From Nemertoderma westbladi (taxonomy: Eukaryota; Xenacoelomorpha; Nemertodermatida; Nemertodermatidae), in contig JAUCBJ010006130.1 of assembly GCA_032718475.1 (NCBI GenBank), forward strand, positions 1 through 29,452: 29,452 bases of DNA, given 5' to 3'. Shown here piece after piece: positions 1 to 9,225 of the stretch. The notes under the pieces were generated by a model that saw only the letters and a program-made list of their open reading frames with translations, made no database searches and had not been told where the DNA came from. Both the position numbers and the translations under genes were made by a program. Every line of letters begins with the position of its first letter. Positions within the stretch are counted from its first letter, which is position 1.

Positions 1-171
1 CTAGTCTGCACTGTATGTCATTTGGTATTGCAGTACAGTATTGTAGGTGTAGCTGTCCTGTACTGCAGTACTGCTGTGTTATGCTGTAGGCTCTATTCAT
101 CACATCACGCGTCAATCTGGCAATTTTGACAAACTCAGAGAGTGGACTGGAGCTGGACTACCTGAACCGGT

Positions 172-1737
172 ATGGCAATGGCATCTAATGAGGACTTATT
201 TCTCGACAAAATTGGCAACGACATGAGCAACAACTCCATCGATGTGCCGATGTGGAACTGCTCCTGCAGTCTCCATCTCTGCTCCCCGCACACCACATGT
301 CTCACGCCGAGCATGTGCCACTCCACTGTAATTCTCAACAGCACAAGCGGCGTGTTTGCGGGAAGTAAAGGTTGCCTCGATGTACCCCATCAGGCGAACA
401 TGCAATGCAATGCGAAAAATACATCGAAAATCGAAACTATATGCTGTAAGGAAGATATGTGTAACGATAAGGTCACTCATACATTACGTGGATCCAAACC
501 GGATGTCTTGAATCCGGTCTCACACCCTCCCAATTATCTCCCCGCCTTCATTATCGTTCCCTTTGTCGTTATAATCATCTTTGTGGTCGCCCTCATTTAC
601 TTTATAAAACGACACCGACGGGAGAAGCGTTCGGCTGATAGGGTCCGCGGGGAGAGAGAGTTGCCTCGCGAGTTGTTGGGACCACTGGTTCCCGCGGGGG
701 ATTCAACCCTCCAGGACATCTGCGGCCAGTCGTGCACGAGCGGGAGCGGCTCGGGGCTGCCGGTGTTGGCGCAGCGCACTGTCGCTCGCGCGGTCACGCT
801 GCAACGATGCGTCGGGAAGGGACGTTACGGGGAGGTTTGGCGCGGCGTGTGGCACGGCGAGTCGGTGGCCGTTAAGATATTCTACTCGAGGGACGAAGCC
901 TCGTGGTCCCGCGAAACGGAGATCTACAACACGGTGTTGCTGCGACACGAGAACGTCTTGGGTTACATCGCGAGCGACATGATTTCCCGTAACTCGTGCA
1001 CGCAGCTGTGGTTGATGACGCACTTCCACGAGAACGGATCCTTGTTCGACTTTCTCGGGCGGACGCAACTCACTCCGGAGCTCGCCGTCCAGATGGCCTA
1101 CTCTACCATCTCCGGACTCAACCACCTTCACACCGAGATATTCGGGACCCAGGGTAAACCAGCGATCGCGCACAGAGACCTCAAGTCGAAGAACATCTTA
1201 GTTAAAGGGAATTTGGATTGTTGCGTCGCTGATTTGGGTTTAGCGGTCACTCATTCTCAATCGTCCGGCCACATCGACCTCGGGAGTAACAACAAGGTCG
1301 GCACTAAGCGATACATGGCCCCGGAGATCCTCTCGGACTCCCTCCAGACGTGGCGCTTCGACGCGTACAAAGAGGCGGACATCTACGCGTTCGGGTTGGT
1401 CCTGTGGGAGGTGGCGAGTCGCACGGTGACCCGGGGCACCGGACACCCGTATCTGGACGGACATCGGCCGCCGTACTGGGACGCGGTGGGGGCGGATCCC
1501 TCCTTCGAGTTGATGCATCGGATCGTGTGCGCGGAAGGGAAGCGGCCCACCGTGCCGAACGGGTGGGCCAGCGAGCCGACACTGTGTCGCATCGGGAAGG
1601 TCATAGAGGAATGTTGGGCGGGGAATCCCGCGGTTAGACTCACGTCGCTGAGGATCAAAAAGTCCTTATTGGAATTATCGTACACCTTCGTAGACAAGAA
1701 GGATTCCTACCCGAATCTACACGATATGATTATATAA
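172..1737 (+). CDS. ACVR1: TGF-beta/BMP type I receptor Ser/Thr kinase, ALK1/ALK2 group, intronless
   Basis: Single-pass receptor kinase that, in this family, is phosphorylated by a type II receptor and then phosphorylates R-Smads. Visible parts: a ten-Cys three-finger ectodomain (residues 30-97) ending in the CCxxDxCN box; a membrane helix at about 122-144; a GS box TSGSGSGLP (189-197); a P-loop GKGRYGEVW (215-223); Lys235 in VAVK; HRDLKSKN (334-341); DLG (354-356), which is normal for type I receptors; and an APE motif. The L45 loop SDMISRNSCTQLW (about 268-280) resembles ALK1/ALK2, which usually signal to Smad1/5/8. Oddities: the whole protein is one open frame, whereas animal orthologues are normally split. 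An in-frame TGA at 163-165 limits extension. The N-terminus MAMASNEDLF is not a signal peptide. The C-terminus runs about 19 residues past the usual end. The coding part is GC- and CpG-rich in AT-rich surroundings. It could be a retrogene, or its leader could be in an upstream exon; no convincing acceptor was seen. The family call is firm, the subgroup less so. Confidence 0.93.
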   Translation: MAMASNEDLFLDKIGNDMSNNSIDVPMWNCSCSLHLCSPHTTCLTPSMCHSTVILNSTSGVFAGSKGCLDVPHQANMQCNAKNTSKIETICCKEDMCNDKVTHTLRGSKPDVLNPVSHPPNYLPAFIIVPFVVIIIFVVALIYFIKRHRREKRSADRVRGERELPRELLGPLVPAGDSTLQDICGQSCTSGSGSGLPVLAQRTVARAVTLQRCVGKGRYGEVWRGVWHGESVAVKIFYSRDEASWSRETEIYNTVLLRHENVLGYIASDMISRNSCTQLWLMTHFHENGSLFDFLGRTQLTPELAVQMAYSTISGLNHLHTEIFGTQGKPAIAHRDLKSKNILVKGNLDCCVADLGLAVTHSQSSGHIDLGSNNKVGTKRYMAPEILSDSLQTWRFDAYKEADIYAFGLVLWEVASRTVTRGTGHPYLDGHRPPYWDAVGADPSFELMHRIVCAEGKRPTVPNGWASEPTLCRIGKVIEECWAGNPAVRLTSLRIKKSLLELSYTFVDKKDSYPNLHDMII

Positions 1738-2139
1738 AGTAACACTTTTTATATTTTTTCGAATTCGCCTTGTACGATGAATCACTTAGGATGCCGTTAT
1801 AATAACCATCGGTACTTATTAAATGTTACTAGTTACAAAGTCACGATATCCTCCCGGGAATGACGGATATTTTGGCTTATTATTATATCAAGGTAAAAAT
1901 TGACGAAATAATACATTATTTAAAAAAATAATTAAATAATATAAAAAATGTAAAATAAAAAAATAGATCATCTCTAAAAATGATTTATTAATATGGCAAT
2001 AATTAATAAAAATATATAATGTAAATGACTTTATAACCTTTCATATTTTCGTTTAGAAATGTTTAATATAAAACAATGATATCAGGTCCAACCATATTAA
2101 TTATAAAGTTTGGGCGTTAGTAGGACAATGTGTTACGAA
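1738..2139. other. AT-rich 3' flank of the receptor gene
   Basis: No coding potential is seen. The stretch is strongly AT-rich, with several AATAAA-like hexamers around 1905-2010 that could serve in polyadenylation. No poly(A) tract directly follows the stop codon. Confidence 0.5.
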
Positions 2140-2711
2140 CACGAGGTATCGACCAACTACTAGGATCGGCATGCTGCATTTTTAAGAATGCTGTGCCGGC
2201 TTGTCGACAAAATTGCGCCGCCACAACTCCCTATCACCCATGACATTTGCTAGATCATCCGCATCTTTAAGGCCAGTGTCCTTTAAGATGCGTCTCAAGA
2301 AAGTCATGGGCTGTCCACCATGCTTATTCACTCCATGAGGCTGCCAAAGTACAAGATTATGCACTGGCTGGTCCTCACGGCGAAAGCAATGTCCTGCAAA
2401 GCGGAGGCGATTTTGTTCTAGTGTCAAGCTTGGGGGAACCAATGAGACACCTCCAATGTTATATAGTGTCTGGTTGGATGTGTGCATTGCACTTGACACA
2501 ATGAACCCGGCGTAGCATTCTTGTGAATGTGCCATCCAGAGATTTGGTATCCTCAGCAGTTAGAGCCCAGCATGGACTCCCATAGAGGACTACTGCTGCT
2601 CTAAATAATCGGACCTTAAGTTTCCGATTAATTCTTGGTGACTTCCAAATCCTGGAAAGCCTATTCAAGGCTGCCCATGCCTTTCCCTTACGTATTCGAA
2701 GGTCCTCACCT
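2140..2711 (-). mobile_element. 5'-truncated RTE-like LINE, 3' fragment
   Basis: On the minus strand this is nearly identical to the plus-strand stretch at about 8629-9171. It carries the C-terminal part of the reverse transcriptase ORF, with motifs such as KAWAALNRLSRIWKS, YGSPCWALT and FTRMLRRV. Relative to the other copy it has lost a few codons before YGSPCW and has a frameshift near 2480, so its frame is broken in two. It keeps about 45 bp at 2188-2235 that the other copy lacks, and it reads through the codon that is TAG there. The shared 3' end falls at 2140, where homology stops at CACGAGG. 5' truncation is typical of target-primed LINE integration. Confidence 0.88.
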
Positions 2712-4288
2712 GGCATCGACCAAACACCGACTGACAAAATGTTTTATAAAATGTTGTATATTATTTTACACAATCGCTAGTGGCATTACTTATTTATAGC
2801 TGATTCCAATATTTTGCCTTAAATACTATAGTATTAGCTCAATCACTTTGTAGTTTTTTGTTCAGGTCGCCTATATTACGTGATAATAGTTTATACAATT
2901 AACTTTCGTGTTTTCAAATATTTGATATTTTCTATCTGAGGTTTTTAGCATAACGTAAATTGTTTGAGCATACATTATAGCCATTGTATGCTAAGTGTGA
3001 GATAGTTTACCAATTTACCTTCGAGTTGTTCTGTTGTAGTAAATGCAATTGGTTGCATTAATGAAAATTAATTTCGCCAATATTTCTGAACAATAGAGTA
3101 TTGGGGAGTTTGATTAAGTGGCTCCCTCGTTTATTTATGTTAACCTCCTCGCTACGCTCGCATCGCATCGCTTCGATACACGCCGATCTCCTATTTTTCA
3201 CACAATTATGTAAATACTTTGTTGGTGGACTGCCAACTTACATCACCACCACACGTGCAATTGTTTTCATTCAAAACGTAAATATTTAATATATCATTAT
3301 ATTGAAAATATATACTGTTTGCTGTAGTTTCAAGATCAACAATTGGCTGTTGTAATACGGAACAGCCCCACTTTCATTTTCTATTTAACCTTTTTTTATT
3401 GCTAAATGTGCACAGTAATTGTTCTTAGTAACTAAATTTCCCATCTATTTACATATATTTATTATATACGGCTGTGTTTGTATGTTATTATTATTTATAT
3501 ATCTGATAGTTGCTGACTGGGCCAGTTTCACTCCTAATGTTATTAGTTCAATAAAGGTTCGCTTTAACTGTATATTATTTATTAATATTAATGTTATATT
3601 ATAATATTATACATATCACTGGCATTTATTTGCTTTTTTATTTAGTTTTTTAATAAATAATTGGTTTTATTATTCTTCGTTTCGTAGTTACATGACTTCC
3701 GGTATTGATTTCGTGGATTTTAATTGTGTTAAATAGCAGCTGCCAGCCACATTATCCTTATGGATGGGGCATTCTGTGTTGAGCATTATTATACGTGATA
3801 TTGTTTTATATTGGTGGTTTACAAATTCATTGTCTACTTTCTAGATCTATTCATATTATTAACATAATTGGTGTAAATAATGCATATACATATATCGAAA
3901 TATATTTCTTTATATTTCCAAACCTTCGAAATGATTTGGTTGTTTCAATAATATATTTTCTCCCAATTTTCAGATAACTATTTTTTTTCCGTGTCGTATA
4001 AACCTTCAACTTTAGAAGTCCCGATAATCGAGTCTTTAGCATTGATCTGTATAAAACTCGGATTGTGCGAATGGTTCGTATGGGGGTTGGTATTCGAAAT
4101 GATGACAAAGTCTAGTTACTCCCAGCAGTTCTACAAAGGTTGTTCGTTCATTCGGAATTATCGCGATAATCACAAGCGATGACCGTAATGTCCGAAATTA
4201 AACAAAATTTCTTAGATTAGAGCTTCATGACTTAGGGTTACATTTCACTTTGAATTAGGGTTTCGGACCGCCACTCTGATAATATGGG
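2712..4288. other. AT-rich intergenic stretch
   Basis: No gene is recognisable. The short open frames here have AT-driven composition and no motif I know. A small CG-rich patch near 3145-3175 (ctcgctacgctcgcatcgc) recalls the CTCGCTTCGCTCGCG motifs of the element at 27151-27857 and may be a remnant of the same family. Confidence 0.45.
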
Positions 4289-4300
4289 GTGAAAATGCAC

Positions 4301-4365
4301 TGGGGGTGGGGGGGGGCGCATATGGCGCAAGCCGCTAGGCAAAAATGCCTGGGGGGGGGGGGGGG
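4301..4365. repeat. Poly-G tracts flanking a short GC-rich spacer
   Basis: G5-T-G9 at 4302-4316 and G15 at 4351-4365 flank a spacer with the small hairpin aggcaaaaatgcct. The MITE family described at 4756-5012 has similar G/C-run ends, so this may be a decayed end of such an element. The open frame running through here is not a believable gene. Confidence 0.6.
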
Positions 4366-4755
4366 ATTTAGACTGTGGCAGCGGTACTTTATACCTTTAC
4401 TAACATCAGTGAACGTAAATGTTGTATTTACTGAATGCAGCGTCCAGTTTGGTACAGTACCGCTACCGGTACCATATAGGTAAACTATGACGTATTTTGA
4501 AATACCATGAACGATCAGCTAAGTTGTCTGTGGAGTCTGTTCGGTCTTTTAAAGTCCCTACTATCAATTTATATGCTAACACACTCAATGACATGATGCC
4601 ACTGTCTCAACAGATATCTTCCGAGTTGATGTAGAGTCTCTTAGACACAGCCAATGTTCCTAAAATTGAGTTCCCAAACTCCCCTGCCATACACACACAG
4701 GCGGTAGAGAGAACTGTGAAGTTATCTAGTTGTATCTAGTTGGTTTTCATGGGAG

Positions 4756-5012
4756 CAGGTAGGGGGGGAAACTTGACGCAATAAAAATTAATCACTCTCC
4801 ATTGGAAATTCGACGCAAATACTGTAATAGCTGATTACTCTCAAAAATAAAACTGTAACATGTTCTATTGTGTTTAGTTTATTGTTTTGGTTAAAATAAC
4901 TTGCCACTGTAACCTGTTCCTTTCCCTAAATTGGGAAAATTTAACATTGAGGCGGGATATTAATTCGCCAAGGCGGGTTTTGCGTCCAGTCCCCCCCCCC
5001 CCCCCCTTTCTC
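4756..5012 (+). mobile_element. Non-autonomous DNA transposon (MITE) with poly-G/poly-C ends
   Basis: The left end runs CAGGTAG7 then AAACTTGACGCAA. The right end is TTGCGTCCAGT then C16 and TTTCTC. Read inward, both ends give G-run, AACT or GACT, then t/gGACGCAA, so they form an imperfect terminal inverted repeat of about 20 bp. The 8-bp sequence CATGGGAG sits directly outside both ends (4748-4755 and 5013-5020) and fits a target-site duplication of hAT/P-type size. The interior has no ORF but holds a core (TTTATTGTTTTGGTTA, then CTGTAACCTGTTCC) found at several other places in the window. Assignment to hAT rests only on the 8-bp duplication and the leading CAG. Confidence 0.7.
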
Positions 5013-5020
5013 CATGGGAG

Positions 5021-5571
5021 TGACGAGTTATAAGGAACACAATAAGATCACGGCAGAAAATTTGAATATTTCAAACCAAGAGTGACTATAATATTTCATA
5101 TAAGCTTATTTGTAATTTAGATTCAATATATTGGATTCTCTTGTAATCTTAAAATTATTTGTTTTGTCTTTTAAATTATTTGTCTTACTTTTGATTTCAC
5201 TTAATAATTAATATAATGTTCAAAAGACCCGAGTTCAAATCCTGCCGGGATAAAAAGTTTTATTGCAAAATTTTAAATTTCGTTGAGGCCAAGCAAGTAA
5301 TCCAAAATTTATTATTTTTTTGAGCAATCATTTTACACCAAAATGCGGTAGCCGATCTCAAAATTTAAAAAAAAAGTTTTTTTTTCACTCCACCCTAAAG
5401 GTATACCCCCACCAGTACTGCTTATGAAACTGTTGTAAATTATTTTTATTCCAAAATTGTAACATTACTCAACGCCGTTGGTAATAACAGCGAGTTGCAC
5501 TACACTTTACAACATTTAAGGACATTACAGCATTGTATTGGCCTGTACATTTTTTAGTATTGTATTTGGTG
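5021..5571. other. Non-coding stretch with a tRNA-like B-box remnant
   Basis: No gene is seen. Around 5227-5251, the sequence gagttcaaatcctgc inside gacccga...cgggat looks like the 3' half of a tRNA or tRNA-derived SINE. There is no matching 5' half, and the T-stem does not pair well. Confidence 0.3.
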
Positions 5572-5663
5572 TTATTGTTTACGTGGTAACCAATGACGGC
5601 GTTAAGTTATGTCCACTACGGGGACGTCCCTTAACGCCGTCAATTGTTACCATGTAAACAATA
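5572..5663. repeat. Long hairpin (inverted repeat)
   Basis: The left arm at 5572-5606 (ttattgtttac...ggcgttaag) is nearly the reverse complement of the right arm at 5630-5663 (cttaacgccgtc...gtaaacaata). There are only a few mismatches or gaps, and the loop is about 23 bp. A partial copy of the arm (aacgccgttggtaataac) lies at about 5471-5488. It is probably the core of a foldback or MITE-type element. Confidence 0.75.
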
Positions 5664-5892
5664 GGTGGAAATTTGTCTGACAGCCATAAATATAAGCTAA
5701 CTTATTTATAACATAATTTATGTCATTTTTACATTTATTTATACAACAACTAATATAATTTGTGCAGTTTCTATCACTTATAATGTATATGTACAATCAT
5801 TACGTAATGTTAAAATTTTGGAATAAAACTACATACCGGTACATAGGCCTGCTTGTAAAAAAAACTACTGTAAAAAAAAACTGTAAAAAAAA

Positions 5893-6039
5893 CTACATAC
5901 ATACTTTTTGCAAAGAACTTTACAGTGTTCTGATCCTCGTGGCTTTATTTTCACTCACTCACTAACGTTCGTTCGTGTAACAAAGCCACTCGGATCGTCA
6001 CACTGTAAAGTGCTACTTTACACACAAGTATGTAAATAG
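5893..6039. repeat. Large imperfect palindrome, probable foldback element
   Basis: The left arm at about 5893-5954 (ctacatacatac... actttacagtgt ...gtggcttt) mirrors the right arm at 5975-6039 (aaagccac ...acactgtaaagt... gtatgtaaatag), with small gaps and a loop of about 20 bp. There is no coding content. Confidence 0.68.
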
Positions 6040-6416
6040 TTATTACAACAATCAATATAAGATTGTTATTCTTGGGGAATTCAATGCCTCTGCCTTTTTT
6101 TTTCTGGTCAATTACTATACGTCTTGGGTGTCAGCAAACATGTGAACCAAAGATTAAGGAATTTTACAAGATGTATTGTATTCCTTACTATTGAACTGTT
6201 TTCGGCTGGTACAGTTTCAGTTTTAGAATGTCTGGGATACTGTATAGTACCCACACAGGCTCTAGTCTCCGATCCTATAATGAAATTTGGGATTATAAAT
6301 TGGGATTAAATAAAAGGCGGGTGATCTGGTCTACTGTAATAGCCGTATTACAACGTGCTGAACTTCCGATGATTTAGGAAATTGATGCGATAGGCTATGA
6401 TACAGTAGTTGATGAT

Positions 6417-6688
6417 GGTTGGGTTCAATCTTCGCCCACGAACCACCATCGCCCGCGTCCAAACTTCGCCCGCGTACAACCTTCGCCAGGGGGATCTGAA
6501 TCTTATGCCCAATAAGATTTTTGGTACTAATTGAGGGAAAGGAGCAGGTTACAGAGACGACTTTTCAAACCAAAACAATAATTGTTTATTGGGCGAAGGT
6601 TGCTGGCGGGCGATATTTAGGTGCTCATTTTGAGGGCGAAGATTGCCCTGGGCGTAGAATGGACGCGGGCGAAGTTTGCTGCGTAACG
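6417..6688. mobile_element. Foldback MITE with CTTCGCCCGCG terminal repeats
   Basis: The left part repeats CTTCGCCC(A/G)CG-like blocks (6427-6485). The right part carries the complement, with GGGCGAAG blocks and TGGACGCGGGCGAAG (6595-6675). TTGATGAT flanks the interval on both sides (6409-6416 and 6689-6696), a putative 8-bp target duplication. The outermost bases pair poorly. The centre (about 6526-6583) is the reverse complement of the core of the MITE at 4756-5012. There is no transposase ORF. Confidence 0.58.
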
Positions 6689-6696
6689 TTGATGAT

Positions 6697-6870
6697 TAGT
6701 ATTGGAACATAAAATATTAATTTATTATTTGATTTATTCATTGTAGCGAGTGGTTAACGACGTCCATGTAGGCCTACTGTAGGGATGAGCACAGTGGCAG
6801 TAGATGATGGTATTGGCAGATAAATTGCGCGGACACATCCAGGTAGTGTTTCCACGTCTACCTTTTACCT
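6697..6870. other. Non-coding spacer
   Basis: I see no gene or strong repeat between the MITE and the SINE-like element. Confidence 0.4.
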
Positions 6871-6990
6871 GAGCCGCCAGCTGAATGGTTAGAGGGTCAG
6901 ACTTCCGGAGGTCACCAGTTCGATTCCACCTGGACGTCTTGTCGATGCAAAGCTTTGCCCAACAAAAGATATAAAAATATTTATTGGATC
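6871..6990 (+). mobile_element. tRNA-derived SINE (candidate)
   Basis: An A-box-like stretch, cagctgaatggttagagg, starts at 6878. A B-box, agttcgattcc, lies at 6917-6927, about 30 bases further on as in tRNA genes. Between them is an anticodon-arm-like cagacttccggaggtc. The T-stem and acceptor stem do not pair properly, so this is not a working tRNA. The AT-rich tail (aaaagatataaaaatattt) fits a SINE. Homology to a named SINE could not be tested. Confidence 0.5.
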
Positions 6991-7059
6991 ATAATATATC
7001 ATTTGGCACGAAGTAGAGCGTGATTAACCACCTCAAACAGCAGGCTGAACGACTTCAAG

Positions 7060-7220
7060 GGGAGTTTTTCACTTTCACTTACACACATTTCGCCTTCTAG
7101 CGTTAGACTGTGGAACTACAGTACATATTTCTCAGCTTCCACACAAAGATACGAGGCTTATGATTTAGTACAGTACATGTCAAGTTTCAGCTAGAGCGGA
7201 TCATAAAGAAACAAATGATT
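7060..7220 (+). repeat. Single copy of the ~155-bp CGCCYTCTAGCG repeat
   Basis: It contains cactttcac, then tttcgccttctagcg, then tagactgtggaact, then caagtttcagc, then ggatcataaa. The order and spacing are the same as in the units of the array at 28130-28640. Confidence 0.55.
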
Positions 7221-7239
7221 ACGTTTAAATTACCAGATA

Positions 7240-7418
7240 GGGGCAATCAAAATTCATCCCTCTCCAGGGGAAAAATAATAGCTGATTAGGCCTACACTCA
7301 AAAAAACTGTAAACTATTTTATTAACTTTAGTTTACCGTTTTGGTTAGGATAACGTACCCTACAGTACTACTGTAATGTAACCTTATGGTTTCCCTTAAT
7401 GAATTGATCCCCCCCCCC
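7240..7418 (+). mobile_element. MITE copy with short G-run and C10 end
   Basis: It starts GGGGCAATCAAAATTC and ends GAATTGATC10, which form an imperfect inverted pair with G-runs outermost. The interior (ctctccaggggaaa, tagctgatta, cactcaaaaa, ccgttttggtta, ctgtaatgtaacc, tttccctta) aligns in order with the MITE at 4756-5012. The RTE-like LINE begins about 10 bp beyond its C-run. Confidence 0.6.
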
Positions 7419-7429
7419 AGCCCCAGGCA

Positions 7430-9040
7430 TGGAAATCGATCAATCTGCTTACTGGGCGGAAAAGCCAACCAACCACCAAGGTTAAGGCTGAATCACCAGC
7501 CGATCGCCTCAATGGTTGGAAAGCCCACTTTGAAAAGCTCCTCAATAATGACAGGGTATTGCCTGATAACTTTATAGAAGTAAAGGTGTCTGAGTCTGTA
7601 CTCCCAGATATTCCCATTGGCGATATCTCCTTTGCAGAAGTGAAGGCTGCTGCAAAGAGCATTAAGACCAATCGTGCCAGTGGAGTAGATGGTGTTCCCC
7701 CTGAGGTCTTTAAAATACCTGAGTGTTTAAAGCTCATCTATCCCATCATAGTAGACATGTACCGTACAACAAGAGTCCCACAAGAAATGAAAACAAATAA
7801 GTTGGTGCCAGTTCCCAAGAAGGGCAACCTAACACTCTATGGTTCTTTTCGGGGAATCTCATTGATCTCGATTGCTGCAAAACTATACAATAGAATTCTA
7901 TTAAATCGCATCAGGGATCCCATTGAGAGACTGCTACGTGGAAATCAGAATGGGTTCCGTAAAGGTCGTGGGACCATGGAGCCCATTTTGGCACTTAGAA
8001 GGATAATTGAAGAGTTATCAAAAAAGAAAGACAGGCATCTGGCTGTTATCTTTGTTGACTTCTTCAAGGCCTTTGATTCAGTCTCTCGCTCACGTATGTT
8101 CAGCATACTTTCATTATATGGGATTCCTGATGAAATTATTGCAGCAATCAGATCAGTATACGATGGTTCGACAACATTTGTGTCTACTGTTGACGGTGAC
8201 ACAGAACCATTTGAAGTGTTATGGGGCGTCCTCCAAGGAGACACACTTTCACCATTCTTGTTCATTATTGTGGTTGACTATGTTCTACGCATGTCCTTAG
8301 ATCATCATAATGATGATGGGGTGATGATAACTCCACCTACTGGCTCCAGAAGTCGAGGAAATCCTGCCAAGTACCTAACTGATCTAGACTTTGCTGATGA
8401 CTTAGGAGTACTCTCAGAATCATTAGAGGGAGCCCAGCGGCTCCTCAGCTCATTAGAACATGCTGCTTCTAGTGTTGGTCTTTTTACTAACTCCAGAAAG
8501 ACCAAAATTCTGACAGTTAACTTTGAAAGTCCTCAGCAAGTCTCTGATCGGATGAGCATAAGCTCAAAGGATGGTATGCTTGAGCATGTGGACGACTTCT
8601 GTTACCTGGGATCATGGATCCGGAAGTCAGGGGAGGACCTTCGAATACGTAAGGGAAAGGCATGGGCAGCCTTGAATAGGCTTTCCAGGATTTGGAAGTC
8701 ACCTAGAATTAATCGGAAACTTAAGGTCCGATTATTTAGAGCAGCAGTAGTTCCAGTACTCCTCTACGGGTGTCCATGCTGGGCTCTAACTGCTGAGGAC
8801 ACCAAATCTCTGGATGGCACATTCACAAGAATGCTACGCCGGGTACATTGTGTCAAGTACAATGCACACTTCTCCAACCAGACACTATATAACATTGGAG
8901 GTGTCTCATTGGTTCCCCCAAGCTTGACACTAGAACAAAATCGCCTCCGCTTTGCAGGACATTGCTTTCGCCGTGAGGACCAGCCAGTGCATAATCTTTT
9001 ACTTTGGCAGCCTTATGGAGTGAATAAGCATGGTGTATAG
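7430..9040 (+). CDS. Reverse transcriptase domain of the RTE-like LINE (partial)
   Basis: In LINEs this enzyme copies the element RNA into a nicked target. Counting from codon 7559, motifs are NRASGVDGVPPEVFK (38-52), YGSFRGISL (94-102), FRKGRGT (133-139), the catalytic VDFFKAFD (166-173; Asp167), LQGDTLSPFLF (225-235) and FADD (278-281), the catalytic box. Near the C-terminus come VDDFCYLGSWI and PVLLYGCPCWALT, a thumb-like arrangement as in RTE-clade elements. The frame is open from about 7430 (WKSINLLTGRKS), so the first ATG is not the true start. Endonuclease is absent. The stop at 9038 is premature relative to the second copy. The clade call is tentative. Confidence 0.85.
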   Translation, partial: WKSINLLTGRKSQPTTKVKAESPADRLNGWKAHFEKLLNNDRVLPDNFIEVKVSESVLPDIPIGDISFAEVKAAAKSIKTNRASGVDGVPPEVFKIPECLKLIYPIIVDMYRTTRVPQEMKTNKLVPVPKKGNLTLYGSFRGISLISIAAKLYNRILLNRIRDPIERLLRGNQNGFRKGRGTMEPILALRRIIEELSKKKDRHLAVIFVDFFKAFDSVSRSRMFSILSLYGIPDEIIAAIRSVYDGSTTFVSTVDGDTEPFEVLWGVLQGDTLSPFLFIIVVDYVLRMSLDHHNDDGVMITPPTGSRSRGNPAKYLTDLDFADDLGVLSESLEGAQRLLSSLEHAASSVGLFTNSRKTKILTVNFESPQQVSDRMSISSKDGMLEHVDDFCYLGSWIRKSGEDLRIRKGKAWAALNRLSRIWKSPRINRKLKVRLFRAAVVPVLLYGCPCWALTAEDTKSLDGTFTRMLRRVHCVKYNAHFSNQTLYNIGGVSLVPPSLTLEQNRLRFAGHCFRREDQPVHNLLLWQPYGVNKHGV

Positions 9041-9171
9041 CCCATGACTTTCTTGAGACGCATCTTAAAGGACACTGGCCTTGAAGATGCGGATGATCTA
9101 GCAAACAGCATTCTTAAAAATGCAGCTGCAATGCAGCATGCCGATCCTAGTAGTTGGTCGATGCCTCGTGT
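7430..9171 (+). mobile_element. RTE-like non-LTR retrotransposon, 5'-truncated
   Basis: The element is open in the reverse transcriptase frame from about 7430, directly after the C-run of a MITE, so the endonuclease region is missing. The 3' end is set near 9171 by comparison with the minus-strand copy, because similarity stops after cctcgtgt. Relative to that copy it has a premature TAG at 9038-9040 and a deletion of about 45 bp near 9105. The remaining frame resumes after the TAG with PMTFLRRILKDTGL. The element is therefore dead, though recently active judging by its long open frame. Confidence 0.85.
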
Positions 9172-9225
9172 AATGGACGCGGGAAATGGACGCGGGCGAA
9201 GCTTTCTCGCGGGCGAAGTTCCCTT
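9172..9225. repeat. GGACGCGGGCGAAG motif fragment
   Basis: Directly after the LINE 3' end come atggacgcggg, atggacgcgggcgaag and cgcgggcgaag, the same words as the right end of the MITE at 6417-6688. It appears to be a remnant of that family caught between two LINEs. Confidence 0.5.

Noticed and set aside
1350-1637. ORFs in other frames and on the minus strand over the receptor gene
   Set aside because: They are shadows caused by the GC-rich coding sequence; only the 172-1737 frame carries kinase motifs.
4289-4483. 64-codon ORF through G-runs
   Set aside because: Low-complexity poly-Gly from homopolymer G; no homology or context.
5227-5251. tRNA 3' half
   Set aside because: Only a B-box-like segment is present, with no D-arm or anticodon arm upstream.
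6871-6945. Functional tRNA gene
   Set aside because: A and B boxes are present, but the T-stem and acceptor stem do not pair; a tRNA-derived SINE fits better.
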